Assembly: GCA_001600695.1 (NCBI GenBank)
Contig: BCKQ01000012.1
Location: 316,080-380,079 of the forward strand
Length of the DNA stretch: 64,000 bases
Source of the DNA: Ascoidea asiatica
Taxonomy: Eukaryota > Ascomycota > Saccharomycetes > Ascoideales > Ascoideaceae
Direction of reading: 5' to 3'
A program made the position numbers and the translations under genes. The notes beneath the pieces were generated by a model. That model was given only the letters and a program-made list of their open reading frames with translations. It was not told where the DNA came from and did no database searches. Below are positions 9,291-19,640 of the stretch, piece by piece; the stretch's first letter is position 1; every line of letters begins with the position of its first letter.

Positions 9291-10312
9291 TTATACTTTT
9301 TTCAATTCCTTCAAGCATCTTTTGTACTTACACATAATTCCATAATCAACTCTTAGCTTTTTTCTTCTTTCAAAAACAAATTTAAAAGGATCAACATAAC
9401 TAGTATATAATTCTTCATTTTTTTTTAAATCTTTACAAGCATAAATCTTAAGACTATTCTTGAGCATCGAATCACCAAAATCCATTCTTGTATTCAAATC
9501 ACATCTATGTTTGAGATTGGATTGAATTAAATAAATTGATGTATTTATATTATTACAATTAAAATTTCCTAAATAAAACATGAACTCTTCATATGATAAT
9601 TTATCTTCTTTTTGAAAACAATCATTAAATAATTTAAATCCATTTTCCCACATATTTTCCAAATATTCTTTTGATGGTAAAACAACTTCATTTTCAAAAA
9701 TTCTTAAAAATTTCACTCTTTTATCCATTGAAATTGTTTTTAAAGATTTAAATTGTTTTAAAAATAATTCATTTGATTTATTTGAATGTAGTCTTAAGAA
9801 AATTTAAAATTTTCTGAATTCAATTCCTTTTCTGGATTTGAATTATGATAAACAAATTTATGAAAATTATGTTCAATTGTTTTACAATCTAAAGAGTAAT
9901 ATGAAAATTCACATTTATCACATTTAAGTAAATTCATTAAATGCTCATTTGTTGGATAATAACAATAATTACAAATAATACCTTTTTCAACAAAAGGTGA
10001 AATTTGAAAATCATGATGTTTTATTAATGGTTTTTCAATCCATAATAATGTACCTTTTTTAATTTCTTTTCTTGCAAAAAGTCTACATCCTTCTTTTTCA
10101 GAATAAACTGCTTTAACTAATTTATTTGAGGTTTGATCATTGTTAGAAATTTCATCTTCATAATCAATTCCTAAACATGGAGTTCTCTTATGTGTTATTT
10201 TTGAAGCAAACCCAATTTGTTCCTCATCTAGAGTTTCGCGTAAAATTTTTCTAAATTCAGGAGAACACATATCTTTATCGATATATTCAATCACAAAGTC
10301 ACTATCACCCAT
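9291..10312 (-). pseudogene. SET5-like SET/MYND methyltransferase, frameshifted and degenerate
   Basis: Two consecutive frames (10312-9794 and 9728-9291) together align end to end with yeast Set5, a histone H4 lysine methyltransferase. The first has the RLFARKEIKKGTLLW start of the SET domain and a MYND-like CNYC...CDKC segment. The second has the NMWENGFKLF...GNFN block, the post-insert SET core and KLRVDYG followed by post-SET cysteines. They are out of phase: a one-base shift in the A/T-rich stretch around 9800-9812 would keep the coding sense continuous through 9729-9800. Key residues are also lost. The catalytic NHxC motif reads KHRC, a MYND Cys has changed, and the post-SET CxCxxC reads CKYKRC. 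The total is about 340 codons against 526 in S. cerevisiae. I judge it a dying gene copy. Confidence 0.8.
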
Positions 10313-10367
10313 ATCTTCAGACTTTGAATATATTAGTTACTATTGAAAAAAAAGAAGAAGAGCCTTA

Positions 10368-10495
10368 TATAGGCAAATAATCTTGAATTCAGTTGAAATC
10401 ATAGCATAATAACAAAACATTTATTACCATATCTTATTATGGGTACTTAAAAAATTAAAAGTTTCCTAATTCGGACTGCTTTTATCCACCATTTT
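10368..10495. repeat. Upstream region of SET5 relic, copy A
   Basis: It shares an ordered set of matches with 10940-11060: AGCCTTATA, TTACCA, then ACTTAAA, AGTTTCCTA and a CTGYTTTTAT...CACCA block in the same order and at similar spacing (about 72-75 bases from first to middle block). This is the promoter side of the 9291-10312 pseudogene. Confidence 0.55.
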
Positions 10496-10732
10496 ACATA
10501 TTCCTCATAGACTTCAAATATTCCACTTATTTTTTTTTATAATCAAATTAATTGGAAAAATTCAAAGCTCCCTTGGGAAAGTATTTTAAAATTAACAGTA
10601 TTTTACAGTGAAAATAAGAAAAAAGTAATACAGTAATTTTTATTTAAATCAAAAAGAAAAGTATCAATAATTGTTTAAGGATGTAATTAATTTCAATACT
10701 TTCAATTTATCAATGAATCAATTAACTTTTTT

Positions 10733-10846
10733 TTAATTCAACGAAAATTTCGATTTTAAAACTTTTAATTCCTTTTCACATTTTTTACAATTACATACAA
10801 TTCCATAACTATTTCTTAAACGTTTATTTATTGCCTGATAACAATG
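10733..10846 (-). pseudogene. Second SET5-like relic: C-terminal fragment only
   Basis: On the minus strand a short frame reads NKRLRNSYGIVCNCKKCEKEL and stops at 10733-10735. It matches the Set5 post-SET segment and keeps the CxCxxC cysteines that the neighbouring pseudogene has lost. An in-frame stop at 10847-10849 precedes it and no SET or MYND domain remains. Together with the duplicated upstream DNA it marks an old tandem duplication. Confidence 0.7.
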
Positions 10847-10939
10847 TTACAAATAATTCTTTTTTTTACCTTCTGATTCTGGTCCTGTAAACTACTTCTG
10901 TTAAATAGAAAGGGGAAAATTAAAATGGAAATATAGAAA

Positions 10940-11060
10940 TAGCCTTATAGATACTAAATGTTGGTATTTTGAAAAAATATTCACTTTACCACACCTTGTT
11001 TTAATCCTGACACTTAAAAGTTTCCTATTTCAAACTGTTTTTATTTCACCACATTTAGAA
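10940..11060. repeat. Upstream region of SET5 relic, copy B
   Basis: Diverged direct copy of 10368-10495, lying upstream (minus-strand sense) of the 10733-10846 fragment. This implies the whole gene plus promoter was duplicated and this copy then lost almost all its body. Confidence 0.5.
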
Positions 11061-11360
11061 AATCCGTCGGTTATTCGAATATCCAGCGGCACGGATAGAC
11101 ATTCCGAAAAAAACATATCCATTTAGCACAATGCCTTTTCCAGTTTCCGTTTTTGGTAAATTTTATTTGTGAGACCAGAATTACGGGTCATCTATTCTTT
11201 TCTGTTTTTTGTTTTCAAATTCAATTTCAGTTTCAAACCTTTTCAGAATTCAATGGAATTTGATTAAATTTAATGAAGTTTGATGAGAAATATTTATGTA
11301 AAATTCATATTCAAGTTCTATTCAAATAACTTTTAAAAGAAAAATATATATGAAGCAACA

Positions 11361-12860
11361 ATGAAATTCAATCACTTTATCAAAATTACATCTTTTTTCA
11401 TATTCATCAAACTTTTAATATCAATAATTGTCATTTTCACTCCTTATCAATTCGATACTTCTTCACAATTAATTGTAAATAGTTCTGAAATTTTAAATGA
11501 AAAAAATAAATTCATTGAAACTTGTTCAAGTATTTTCAATTCTTTTATAAGTCAATTATTATACTTTATTTCAAATTCATTTCAAAGTTATGATCAACTT
11601 AATCAAATTAATCGATTAACTTCAACTTTTAAGAATTCTTTAAAATTTTTAATTGAAAATCTTATAAATAAATTAATTGTTTGGGATGCTGTTTATTTTA
11701 CGAAACTATTTCAATATGGAATTGATTATGAACATGAATATGTTTTTGGTCCATTTTGGTGGAGATTCATAAACTTTATATCTAAAAATTTATTTAATTA
11801 CCTTGAAATTTCAAGAAATTTTTACTTTGAATTAATTTTAAGTATAATTTTAACTAATTTTTTTCATTATTTATCATGTATAATTTTATATTATTTAACT
11901 TCAACTTCATTTAAGAGAAACTCTTTATTTAAGAGATCTTCAAATTTAAATATGCCATTAAAATCTTCTTTATTATTTATTTTATCTCCAAGTGGTATAT
12001 TTCTTTTTGCTCCATATTCAGAATCTTTATCATGTCTTTTAAGTTTCACTGCGATTTATTTAAGAGAAATTTCAATAAACTTCAATGATACAAATTTAAA
12101 TAAATTCAAAATTTCAAATCCTTATTTAATTTCAATTCCAAATATAAATTCATTTTTAAAAAAGATTTCTTATTTTATTTCAGGTACTTTAATTTCTTTT
12201 GGGTTTTTAACAAGATCAAATATTTTATTTTTAGGAATATTTTATTTATATGATTTAATAATTTTTTTAAAATCAAATCAATTTAATTTAGCTTTTTTAT
12301 CTTTAATTACTGGTTCTCAATTATTTTTATCTGTAATTTATTCAATAATTTTACCATATTTAGAATTTTGTCCATCAAGAGGTAAATGGTGTAATTCTTT
12401 TGATAAATCCTTAATTAAATTTTCTCAAACTTATTATTGGAATAATGGTTTCTTAAGATATTGGTCATTATCAAATTTACCAAATTTTTTATTAACTTTA
12501 CCAATAATTTTATTATTTTTAAACTCTATTAATCATTTTAATAAAAGATATTATTGTTTAAATTTATATCCAATAATTTTAATTTCAAAAATATTTTTAA
12601 TTATTGGTATTTTATTTTGGAATGTTCAAATTTTAATTAGAATAAGTTGTTTTTTACCTTTACCTTATTGGTATCTTAGTGATAAATTAAATTTATCAAT
12701 TGAATCTAAATCAAAAGTTGGAAAAGTATTTAAAGAAAATATAAATAAAAATTCAATTAAAATTAATTTCTTTAATACTGAAAAGATATTTATAATATGG
12801 ATGATATTATGGATAACAGTTCAATCTTCTTTATTTGCTGCTTTTTTACCACCTGCTTAA
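11361..12860 (+). CDS. GPI18: Gpi18 (PIG-V), GPI-anchor mannosyltransferase II
   Basis: This ER membrane enzyme adds the second mannose to the GPI precursor from dolichol-phosphate-mannose. It is highly hydrophobic, with a signal-anchor at residues ~8-27 and repeated membrane segments. The lumenal catalytic motif WDAVYF (W108, D109) follows the first helix. Family signatures then follow: FGPFWWRFI, the SPSGIFLFAPYSESL block, the FGFLTRSN segment and the C-terminal WNVQ...CFLPLPYWY. At 499 residues it is slightly longer than S. cerevisiae Gpi18 (433). It is convergent with MRM1. Confidence 0.92.
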   Translation: MKFNHFIKITSFFIFIKLLISIIVIFTPYQFDTSSQLIVNSSEILNEKNKFIETCSSIFNSFISQLLYFISNSFQSYDQLNQINRLTSTFKNSLKFLIENLINKLIVWDAVYFTKLFQYGIDYEHEYVFGPFWWRFINFISKNLFNYLEISRNFYFELILSIILTNFFHYLSCIILYYLTSTSFKRNSLFKRSSNLNMPLKSSLLFILSPSGIFLFAPYSESLSCLLSFTAIYLREISINFNDTNLNKFKISNPYLISIPNINSFLKKISYFISGTLISFGFLTRSNILFLGIFYLYDLIIFLKSNQFNLAFLSLITGSQLFLSVIYSIILPYLEFCPSRGKWCNSFDKSLIKFSQTYYWNNGFLRYWSLSNLPNFLLTLPIILLFLNSINHFNKRYYCLNLYPIILISKIFLIIGILFWNVQILIRISCFLPLPYWYLSDKLNLSIESKSKVGKVFKENINKNSIKINFFNTEKIFIIWMILWITVQSSLFAAFLPPA

Positions 12861-12917
12861 TCCATTCTTAGATTATCATATATTATCAATTGTATATTAT
12901 TATTATCTTTTTCATAA

Positions 12918-12942
12918 TCATCATCATCATCATCATCATCAT
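12918..12942. repeat. CAT trinucleotide microsatellite
   Basis: About eight tandem CAT units in the short convergent 3' flank of GPI18 and MRM1 (12861-13034). Confidence 0.8.
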
Positions 12943-13034
12943 GACCATCATTTACATTATTCATGTCATTATAGTATTGCTTTTATTATATACAAGATTT
13001 ATATAAAATTATATAAAGTAAAATACAAATTTTT

Positions 13035-15038
13035 TTAGATATTTAATAATTTACTCATTAATAATGAAGCTGCAACACTAACATTTAAAGAATCTACAGA
13101 TGATTCACCATTAATAATTTCTTCTCTTGGACTATTTAATGTTACTGTGAAATCACTTCTATCAATAATATTTTTCCTAATACCTTTTGCTTCACCACCC
13201 ATTATTAAAACACATGGATTAGTTTCAAGTAATGAAGTTAAATCATCATACTCTAATTTTATTACATTATTTATATTTTCATTATAATGTTTTTTAAAAA
13301 TTTCAGATCTTTCAGTTGTTGCAGAAATAAATTTCCAACCATTTTTTTTAGATTCTTCCATAAATGAAAGTGGTTTCATTGCAGAATATATATTTATAAA
13401 TTCTAAAGAACCTGATGAAGTTTTTGCAACAACTGGTGAAAGTGGTGCACAATTATTTCCACTCATTACAACAAAATCAATTCCTAAAAAATATGCACTT
13501 CTTAAAACAGCTCCAATATTATGAGGATCAGTAATTTCATCTAAAAATATACCTAAAGGATATAATTTTGGATTTCTTTTTGGAATAGTATTAAGTTTTT
13601 CAATAACTTCATCTGAGAATATTGATTTAACAATTGAATAACTTTTTATAGTTTCAATTTGTTTTGAGTTTTTTTTTTTAGATTTTTTTTCTCCTTTGAT
13701 AGAATTTATTTTTTCTTCTTTTGATTTTACTTCTGGTTCTCCTTTTAGTTCTTCTACTGTATCTTCTTTTAGTTCTAGTTCAGATTCTTGTTTTGGTTCT
13801 TTGATGGATTGTTCTTCTGTAGTAGGTTCAACGTTTTCCTTAACTTCTGTTTCTTCTTCTTCTACTTTTATTTCAGTTTTTTCCTTTATTTGTTCCTTTA
13901 TTTTAATTTCTTCTTCTTTTATTTGTTCATTGATTTTTTGTTGAATAAGTTTATCAGTATCATTTTCTTGATTTGATATTATAACTTTATTCAAATATTT
14001 AATTTGCTCAACTTCAATTTTACCAACTTCTAAAACATAACCATTATGAACACTATTATTTGAATAATAATTTAATAAATGTTTAGAATCTAATAATTCA
14101 ATTGGAATTTTTTTTTCTTTTGCTAATTTTAAAATTTTATTTTGTTCATTTAATTCATTTGAAGGATTATAAATTAAAAGTCTTGAGAAATTTGTTCTTT
14201 TAGGACTTTCTAAACATGCTAAAACTGCAGAAGTTCCAAAAGCATAATCTGATATAGTATTTGTATGACTATTTGTAAAATTAAATTTTGGTCTTGATCG
14301 ATCAGAAAATGATGATTCAGTAGATTCAGAATATTCAAATGATTTTGAAGGTTTAGAAAATTCTGAAGATCCTGATGACCATGATTTAGTTTTTCTATCA
14401 AAAGGTTTATTACCAGATTGAAAAGGAGCTTTATCGGAATTTTCATAATTATTTTTACTAAATGAAGAAAATTTATCGCTTTTATCTCTAAATGAGTTTC
14501 CTTCATATCTTTTTTTATTATTTGATTTTCCTCTATCATAAGATTTTGTATTAAAATTATCTTTATCTCTTTTATATGGTTTTTCATTATAAGAATCTCC
14601 TCTATTATAGTCATTATTTCCTCTGTCAAAAGGTTTTCTTCTAAAATCATTATCTTTATGGGAAGAAAAATTATTTTTATAATCATTTCCATCTTTTTTG
14701 AAAAAGTTCTCTTTTCTTTCATCATTATCAAATCTTTTATTTTTTTTTCCCTCATGAAATGCTTTTTGAGCAGCATGAACATGAGAATATTTTTTTCTAA
14801 ACCAAGTATCTTTATCTTGTCCATCTCTTTCCCAGGCCTTCACTCGCCTTTTCTCAGGAAAGTTTCTATCAAAACTATCTCTTCTTGTATTATAACTATT
14901 GGAACCATTTTTGAATTCGGGTATTCCTGGTCTAATTGGATTCTCATCGTATTTACTCACTATTGAGGAAATTGAAAAGGATCTGAAACTGTGGAGGACT
15001 GTTCTGCCTCTGAGCGAACATATATCAACTCTGAGCAT
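13035..15038 (-). CDS. MRM1: Mrm1, mitochondrial 21S rRNA 2'-O-methyltransferase
   Basis: Mrm1 methylates a conserved Gm in the peptidyl-transferase loop of mitochondrial large rRNA. The N-terminus (MLRVDICSLRGRTVLHSFRS) is Arg/Ser/Leu-rich and fits a mitochondrial presequence. A SpoU substrate-binding domain begins near FGTSAVLACLES. The C-terminal SPOUT knot carries all three motifs: DPHNIGAVLRSAYFLG (~residue 502), MGGEAKGI (~614) and SLNVSVAASLLM (~654). Length is 667 against about 412 in S. cerevisiae. Extra sequence is an Arg/Lys/Asp-rich region with repeated FDRG/NKKRY-type elements (~residues 50-240) and a Glu/Lys-rich insert (~355-470) between the substrate and catalytic domains. Confidence 0.93.
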   Translation of the reverse strand: MLRVDICSLRGRTVLHSFRSFSISSIVSKYDENPIRPGIPEFKNGSNSYNTRRDSFDRNFPEKRRVKAWERDGQDKDTWFRKKYSHVHAAQKAFHEGKKNKRFDNDERKENFFKKDGNDYKNNFSSHKDNDFRRKPFDRGNNDYNRGDSYNEKPYKRDKDNFNTKSYDRGKSNNKKRYEGNSFRDKSDKFSSFSKNNYENSDKAPFQSGNKPFDRKTKSWSSGSSEFSKPSKSFEYSESTESSFSDRSRPKFNFTNSHTNTISDYAFGTSAVLACLESPKRTNFSRLLIYNPSNELNEQNKILKLAKEKKIPIELLDSKHLLNYYSNNSVHNGYVLEVGKIEVEQIKYLNKVIISNQENDTDKLIQQKINEQIKEEEIKIKEQIKEKTEIKVEEEETEVKENVEPTTEEQSIKEPKQESELELKEDTVEELKGEPEVKSKEEKINSIKGEKKSKKKNSKQIETIKSYSIVKSIFSDEVIEKLNTIPKRNPKLYPLGIFLDEITDPHNIGAVLRSAYFLGIDFVVMSGNNCAPLSPVVAKTSSGSLEFINIYSAMKPLSFMEESKKNGWKFISATTERSEIFKKHYNENINNVIKLEYDDLTSLLETNPCVLIMGGEAKGIRKNIIDRSDFTVTLNSPREEIINGESSVDSLNVSVAASLLMSKLLNI

Positions 15039-15742
15039 TGTGTGTCTATAAGTCTATATCTATATCTATATATATATATATATCTATGATTGAACAATAA
15101 TATAAAAGCACTTCAAAATACTTCTCTTCATATGAAAAGTTTCCATTGTCAAAATCCCAAATTTTCCAAATTCGACCTTTTTTTTTTTTTTTTTTTGTTT
15201 TTGTTTTGAAAATTCAAAAAAACTTTCTCAGTGGCGTAGTTTCCATTTTGGATGTTAGTGGCTTTAGCATGTTCACCGCCACGTTGCTCTTTTCTCATTT
15301 TTCATTGCTGTGCGCTGCGCTGGAACAATTGCTAAAAGGTGTCATTTCTCAAAAGGCACGAAAAAAAAGCAAAAAAATAAAAAAATCGGGAGGATTTCTT
15401 ATTATTGGAAAAGAAATAAAATAAATACTTCAAATACATCATACTTAAAACAAGTCAAAATATATAATATACATATTATTATATTATAGAATCATTATCC
15501 AGAGTTAATAAATTTGAAATTGGAATTCGTAATTCTTTTTTAGCTATTATTCTTTTATTATTTTAGCTTTTATTTATTCTTTAGGTACTAAAGAACATTA
15601 AATTTCACTTTCACTTTTTAAAGTGGCTTTTAAGTCAAAATATCTTATATAAAGATTATAAATTTACATTTCAGAAAAAATATAAAATTATTAGAAACTT
15701 AACTAATAAAAAAATATAAAACTTACTTGAAAAAACAGAAAA
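15039..15742. promoter_or_regulatory. Divergent promoter MRM1 / ECT1
   Basis: A gene-free 704 bases. It has a TATATC-type repeat (15055-15085), a long T run near 15179-15196, and a more GC-balanced patch at 15230-15350. That patch contains GTGGCG (15231-15236) and its inverted copy CGCCAC (15277-15282), and a TGCGCTGCGCTG direct repeat. The open frame 15146-15424 spans these and is not a credible protein. Confidence 0.45.
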
Positions 15743-15787
15743 ATGACAAAACCTGAACAGATGAGTAGCAATAACAATAACAATAAC

Positions 15788-15822
<35 letters not shown>

Positions 15823-17032
15823 TCAGATAGAATTATATGATTCAAGAATTTGGGTTGATGGTTGTTTTGATTTTACACATCATGGACATGCAGGAGCAAT
15901 ATTACAAGCCAGAAGATTAGGTAATGAATTATATGCAGGAGTTCATTCAGATGAAGAAATTTTAAAAAATAAAGGTCCAACAGTAATGAAATTAGATGAA
16001 AGATTAGTTGCTGTTAATGCATGTAAATGGGTTACAAAATCTATACCAAATGCACCATATGTTACAGATCCAAATTTTTTAAATAAATTTCATTGTAAAT
16101 ATGTTGTTCATGGTGATGATATTACAACAGATGCTAATGGTGAAGATTGTTATAAAATTTGTAAAGATTTAAATAGATTTTTAGTTGTTAAAAGAACTCC
16201 AAATATTTCAACAACAGATTTAGTTGGAAGAATGTTATTATTTTCAAAAAATCATTTTATACCAACAATTTTATCAAAAGATTTAATTAATAATAAAAAT
16301 GAGAATTATATATTATCAAAAGAAAGTAAATTAAAATTTAAAGATTATGCAACAGCTTCAAATGGTATTGATTTAAATTCATTAGTTTATATTTATACAA
16401 AAGATAATTTAAAATTAAATGAATTTATTGAACCTTCATTAGAAATTTTAAATAAATTTAAAAAAAATGGTATATATTTTATTGATGGTGGTTTTGATTT
16501 ATTTCAATCTGGTCATATTGAAGCTTTAAGAATAATTTATGAAAAGGCAAAATTAAAAAATATTGGTATAATTGTTGGTATAAATGATGATAATTCAATA
16601 AATTTAAATAAAGGTTTAAATTATCCAATAATGAATTTATTTGAAAGATCATTATGTGTTTTACAATGTAAATATATTGATGGTATAATTTTAGGTTCAC
16701 CATATATACCAAATAATTTTTTTTTTAAAAATTTAGGTAATAAATTTAATAATAAAGTTTTAAAAATATTTCATGGACCAACAAATGAATATATTAAAGA
16801 AAATAATAATAAAGATAATAATAAATTTATTGATCCATATAAAGAATCAAAATTAATTGGAATTTATGAAAATATTGGTAAACATAAATATGATAATATT
16901 TCTACAGAAGTTATTGTTAAAAGAGTTTTAGATAATAGAAAAGCATATGAAGAAAGACAAAGAAAAAAAGGATGGAAAAGTGAAATTGAAAGAAAATTAG
17001 AAATGAGTGAAAAAGAAAGTAATAATGAATGA
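15743..17032 (+). CDS. ECT1: Ect1, ethanolamine-phosphate cytidylyltransferase
   Basis: Ect1 makes CDP-ethanolamine from CTP and phosphoethanolamine in the Kennedy pathway for phosphatidylethanolamine. It has the family's two tandem cytidylyltransferase folds. The N-terminal one is intact: WVDGCFDFTHHGHAG with HHGH at residues 46-49, then GVHSDEEI, DERLVAV and the ISTTDLV motif (~155-161). The second begins YFIDGGFDLFQSGHIEALR, so its HxGH is QSGH (255-258), and continues with GIND and ERSLCVLQCKYID. The N-terminus holds an 18-residue poly-Asn run (residues ~9-26) coded by an AAT/AAC microsatellite. Length 429 (S. cerevisiae 323). Confidence 0.94.
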
Positions 17033-17604
17033 ATGAACTCTTTTTCATTAAAAGATTTTTGTTTAAAATTAAAATTTTTTGTAATAATAAATTTTTTTTT
17101 GTATTAATATTTTTTTATCATTTTACTTTTTTCTTGTTAGTTTTTTGTTTACCATATACATTTTTACTTTTACTTTTACCTTTACCTTTACTTTTACCTT
17201 TACTTTTACCTTTAATAGTTTAATAATATCTAATATTATTAGTTAATTTCACCCTTAATCATTAATAACATTATTCAAGTCAATCAATCAATCAGTTAAT
17301 CAATAAATAAATAAATAAATACCCTTCTTTTAATAAACTTATACGCGTACACAGTTATGAAGTTGTGAAGTTGTGAAGTTGTAAATTTGGTCATTTTCCA
17401 AATCGGCAATTTCAGTGAGTTCCGGGGAGATGATCCGGTTGGGATCCGAGGCCCGAAGTCTTTTCGGGTATTCTACAGATAAATGCGTAATTTATTATTT
17501 TGTGTTATTTTGTGTTATTATATTATATTATATTATTATATTATTATATTATATTATATGTTATTATAAGAGAATAAATTATCCTTTGAGATTTTAAATA
17601 GATA
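17033..17604. other. Convergent intergenic region with a GC-rich hairpin island
   Basis: No gene. 17161-17215 is a CTTTTAC/CTTTACC pyrimidine repeat. An MCB-like ACGCGT sits at 17343-17348. 17419-17470 is strikingly GC-rich for this genome and folds into two adjacent perfect hairpins (separate entry). Confidence 0.5.
17432..17468. other. Two adjacent perfect GC-rich hairpins
   Basis: GATCC (17432-17436) pairs with GGATC (17442-17446) across a five-base loop. CCCGAA (17452-17457) pairs with TTCGGG (17463-17468) across another five-base loop. Both lie in a GC-rich island (17419-17470) between two convergent genes. This could be a structured RNA, a terminator or a binding site; the sequence alone does not decide. 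Confidence 0.45.
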
Positions 17605-18047
17605 TTATAAGTTTTTGAAATTATCTTTTTCGAGAGTATGCTGATTGTGATAATGATTATGGTTATGACTATGAGTGTGAATATGGTTATGGCTATGATT
17701 ATGATTGTGATTGTGATTATGTTTATAAGTATGATGAGGCATCATACAATGATCATAAAACATTTTTCTTTTGAAATCATCATAACTAAAACTATTTCTT
17801 TTTAATAACTTACTATTATCTTTGATATTATCTTTAATATTATCTTTGTCGATTGAATCCTTTTTAATATCATTTGAATTAACATTATTAAGATTATTAT
17901 CATTATTATCATTATTATCTTCATTACTTTTACATTTTTTACATTCATTACATTCAACACATTCAATACATTCAATATAATTATTTGAATTATTTGAATT
18001 ATTATTATTTAAATTACTTATTGAAAGGTTATTAAAAGAGGATAAAA

Positions 18048-18105
<58 letters not shown>

Positions 18106-18759
18106 ATCTAAATTTGAATTTAAATTATAATCTAAATTTAAATCTAAATTTGAATCTAAATTTGTATTTGAATTTGAATTTGAATTTGAGAAATTAAAAG
18201 GGGATAATATAATTGGAGATAATGGTTTTGGAGATAATATTGAACATGAAATACCTGACATTAAGAAACTTTTATCAGAATGATTGAAATTTAATTTATT
18301 TAATTTAATTTTATCATTTTTGTTATCATTATCATTATCATCATTTGATAAAAACTTTGGAAATTTAGAATTTGAATTTGAATTATAATTTGAAATGGAA
18401 TTATAATTTGAATTAGAATTTGAAGAATGAGAATTTGGAGTATCTGAATTAATAGAAGAATTAATATTATTATTATTATTATTATTATTATGATTATAAT
18501 CATAATTATAATTATATTCATTATCATTATAATTATTTATATTATTATTAATATTATTATTTTTGATATTATTATTTTTAATAGCATCATTATAAAAAGA
18601 AGTTGATTTTTTTTGTAATTTAAATTTTAAATCAATTGAATTATTTAAATTATTTAAATCATTATTTAAATTATTATTATTAATATTATTAAATGGAGTT
18701 TTTATTGGTTCTGGAGGAATTTCATTTAATTCATTTAATGATAAATAATTTGAAGACAT
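17605..18759 (-). CDS. Hypothetical low-complexity protein with Cys-cluster and His-rich tail
   Basis: Not recognised. The 384-residue protein is largely Asn/Ser/Asp low complexity, including a poly-Asn run coded by an ATT array at 18050-18102. Three less repetitive parts stand out: the N-terminal MSSNYLSLNELNEIPPEP; a segment SFLMSGISCSILSPKPLSP; and RNSFSYDDFKRKMFYDHC near the C-terminus. A Cys cluster (CIECVECNECKKC, five Cys each three residues apart) lies between poly-Asn segments. The last ~40 residues contain about 17 His, mostly in NH/SH/TH pairs. Cys plus His enrichment suggests metal binding, but both blocks could be microsatellite products. No membrane segment or signal peptide seen. 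Confidence 0.6.
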
Positions 18760-19640
18760 TTTTAATTAAATTTATTAATTTATTAAAGTTATATTTGGAA
18801 TTGAAATTGAAATTGAAATTGAAATTGAATTGAATGGAATTAAATAATACAATTGAGATTTGATATAATTAAATAATTAATTTATTATATATAATGAATT
18901 GAATAAATTTGGGTAAATCTGGGGATGTATATATTATATTTTATTATATGATTGAATGATATTAGAATATTTCTAAGATAATTCTAAGACTCTTCTAAGA
19001 TAATTCTAAGATATTTCTAAGATATTTTTAAGAGAATTTTAATAAAATTTTAAAGGAAACTAAAAAAAAGTTAATAAAATTCAAGGGATTTGAATAAAAT
19101 TAAAGAAACTGATAAAATTTAATCAAAAAATAATTCAATTTCCGAAGTTTTTGTATTTGATAATATTTTCATATTATTTCAATAATATTTCAATAATATT
19201 TCAATATTATTTCACCTTCTGTGTCATTGTTTGCCATTTCTCCAAGAAGTTTTCCTTCGAGAGTTGTGTGATTGAAGAGACACAAGAGCAAAGTGTGAAA
19301 GAAGTGAAGACAGCAGAAAGTGGAACTGGAGCTGGAAGCGTAGCAGCATAAAAAGAATATTAAAAAAACAGAGCAGTTACTCAGTCACTCCTCGAACCAG
19401 AACAGTCTTAAACAGGCAGGTGGAGGAGGCAGGACAAGGCAGCCGGAGCCGGGGAGAGGCAGGTGCATGTCCGCTCGTTCCTTCCGACTGTCGCTGGCGG
19501 ATGGCAGCTGGTTTAAGCTTAAATTAAGACACCCCGCACAGATACTGGCTGTGGAGTACATCTCTATACAGTAAGTCAGGGCTCAAAACAAGTACCATTA
19601 TTGTAGTCTCATGCATGTCACGTTACACAAGAGCTCCTAA

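Noticed and set aside
15146-15424. 92-codon frame in the MRM1/ECT1 promoter
   Set aside because: It runs through a poly-T tract (poly-Phe) and promoter-like GC patches; no domain.
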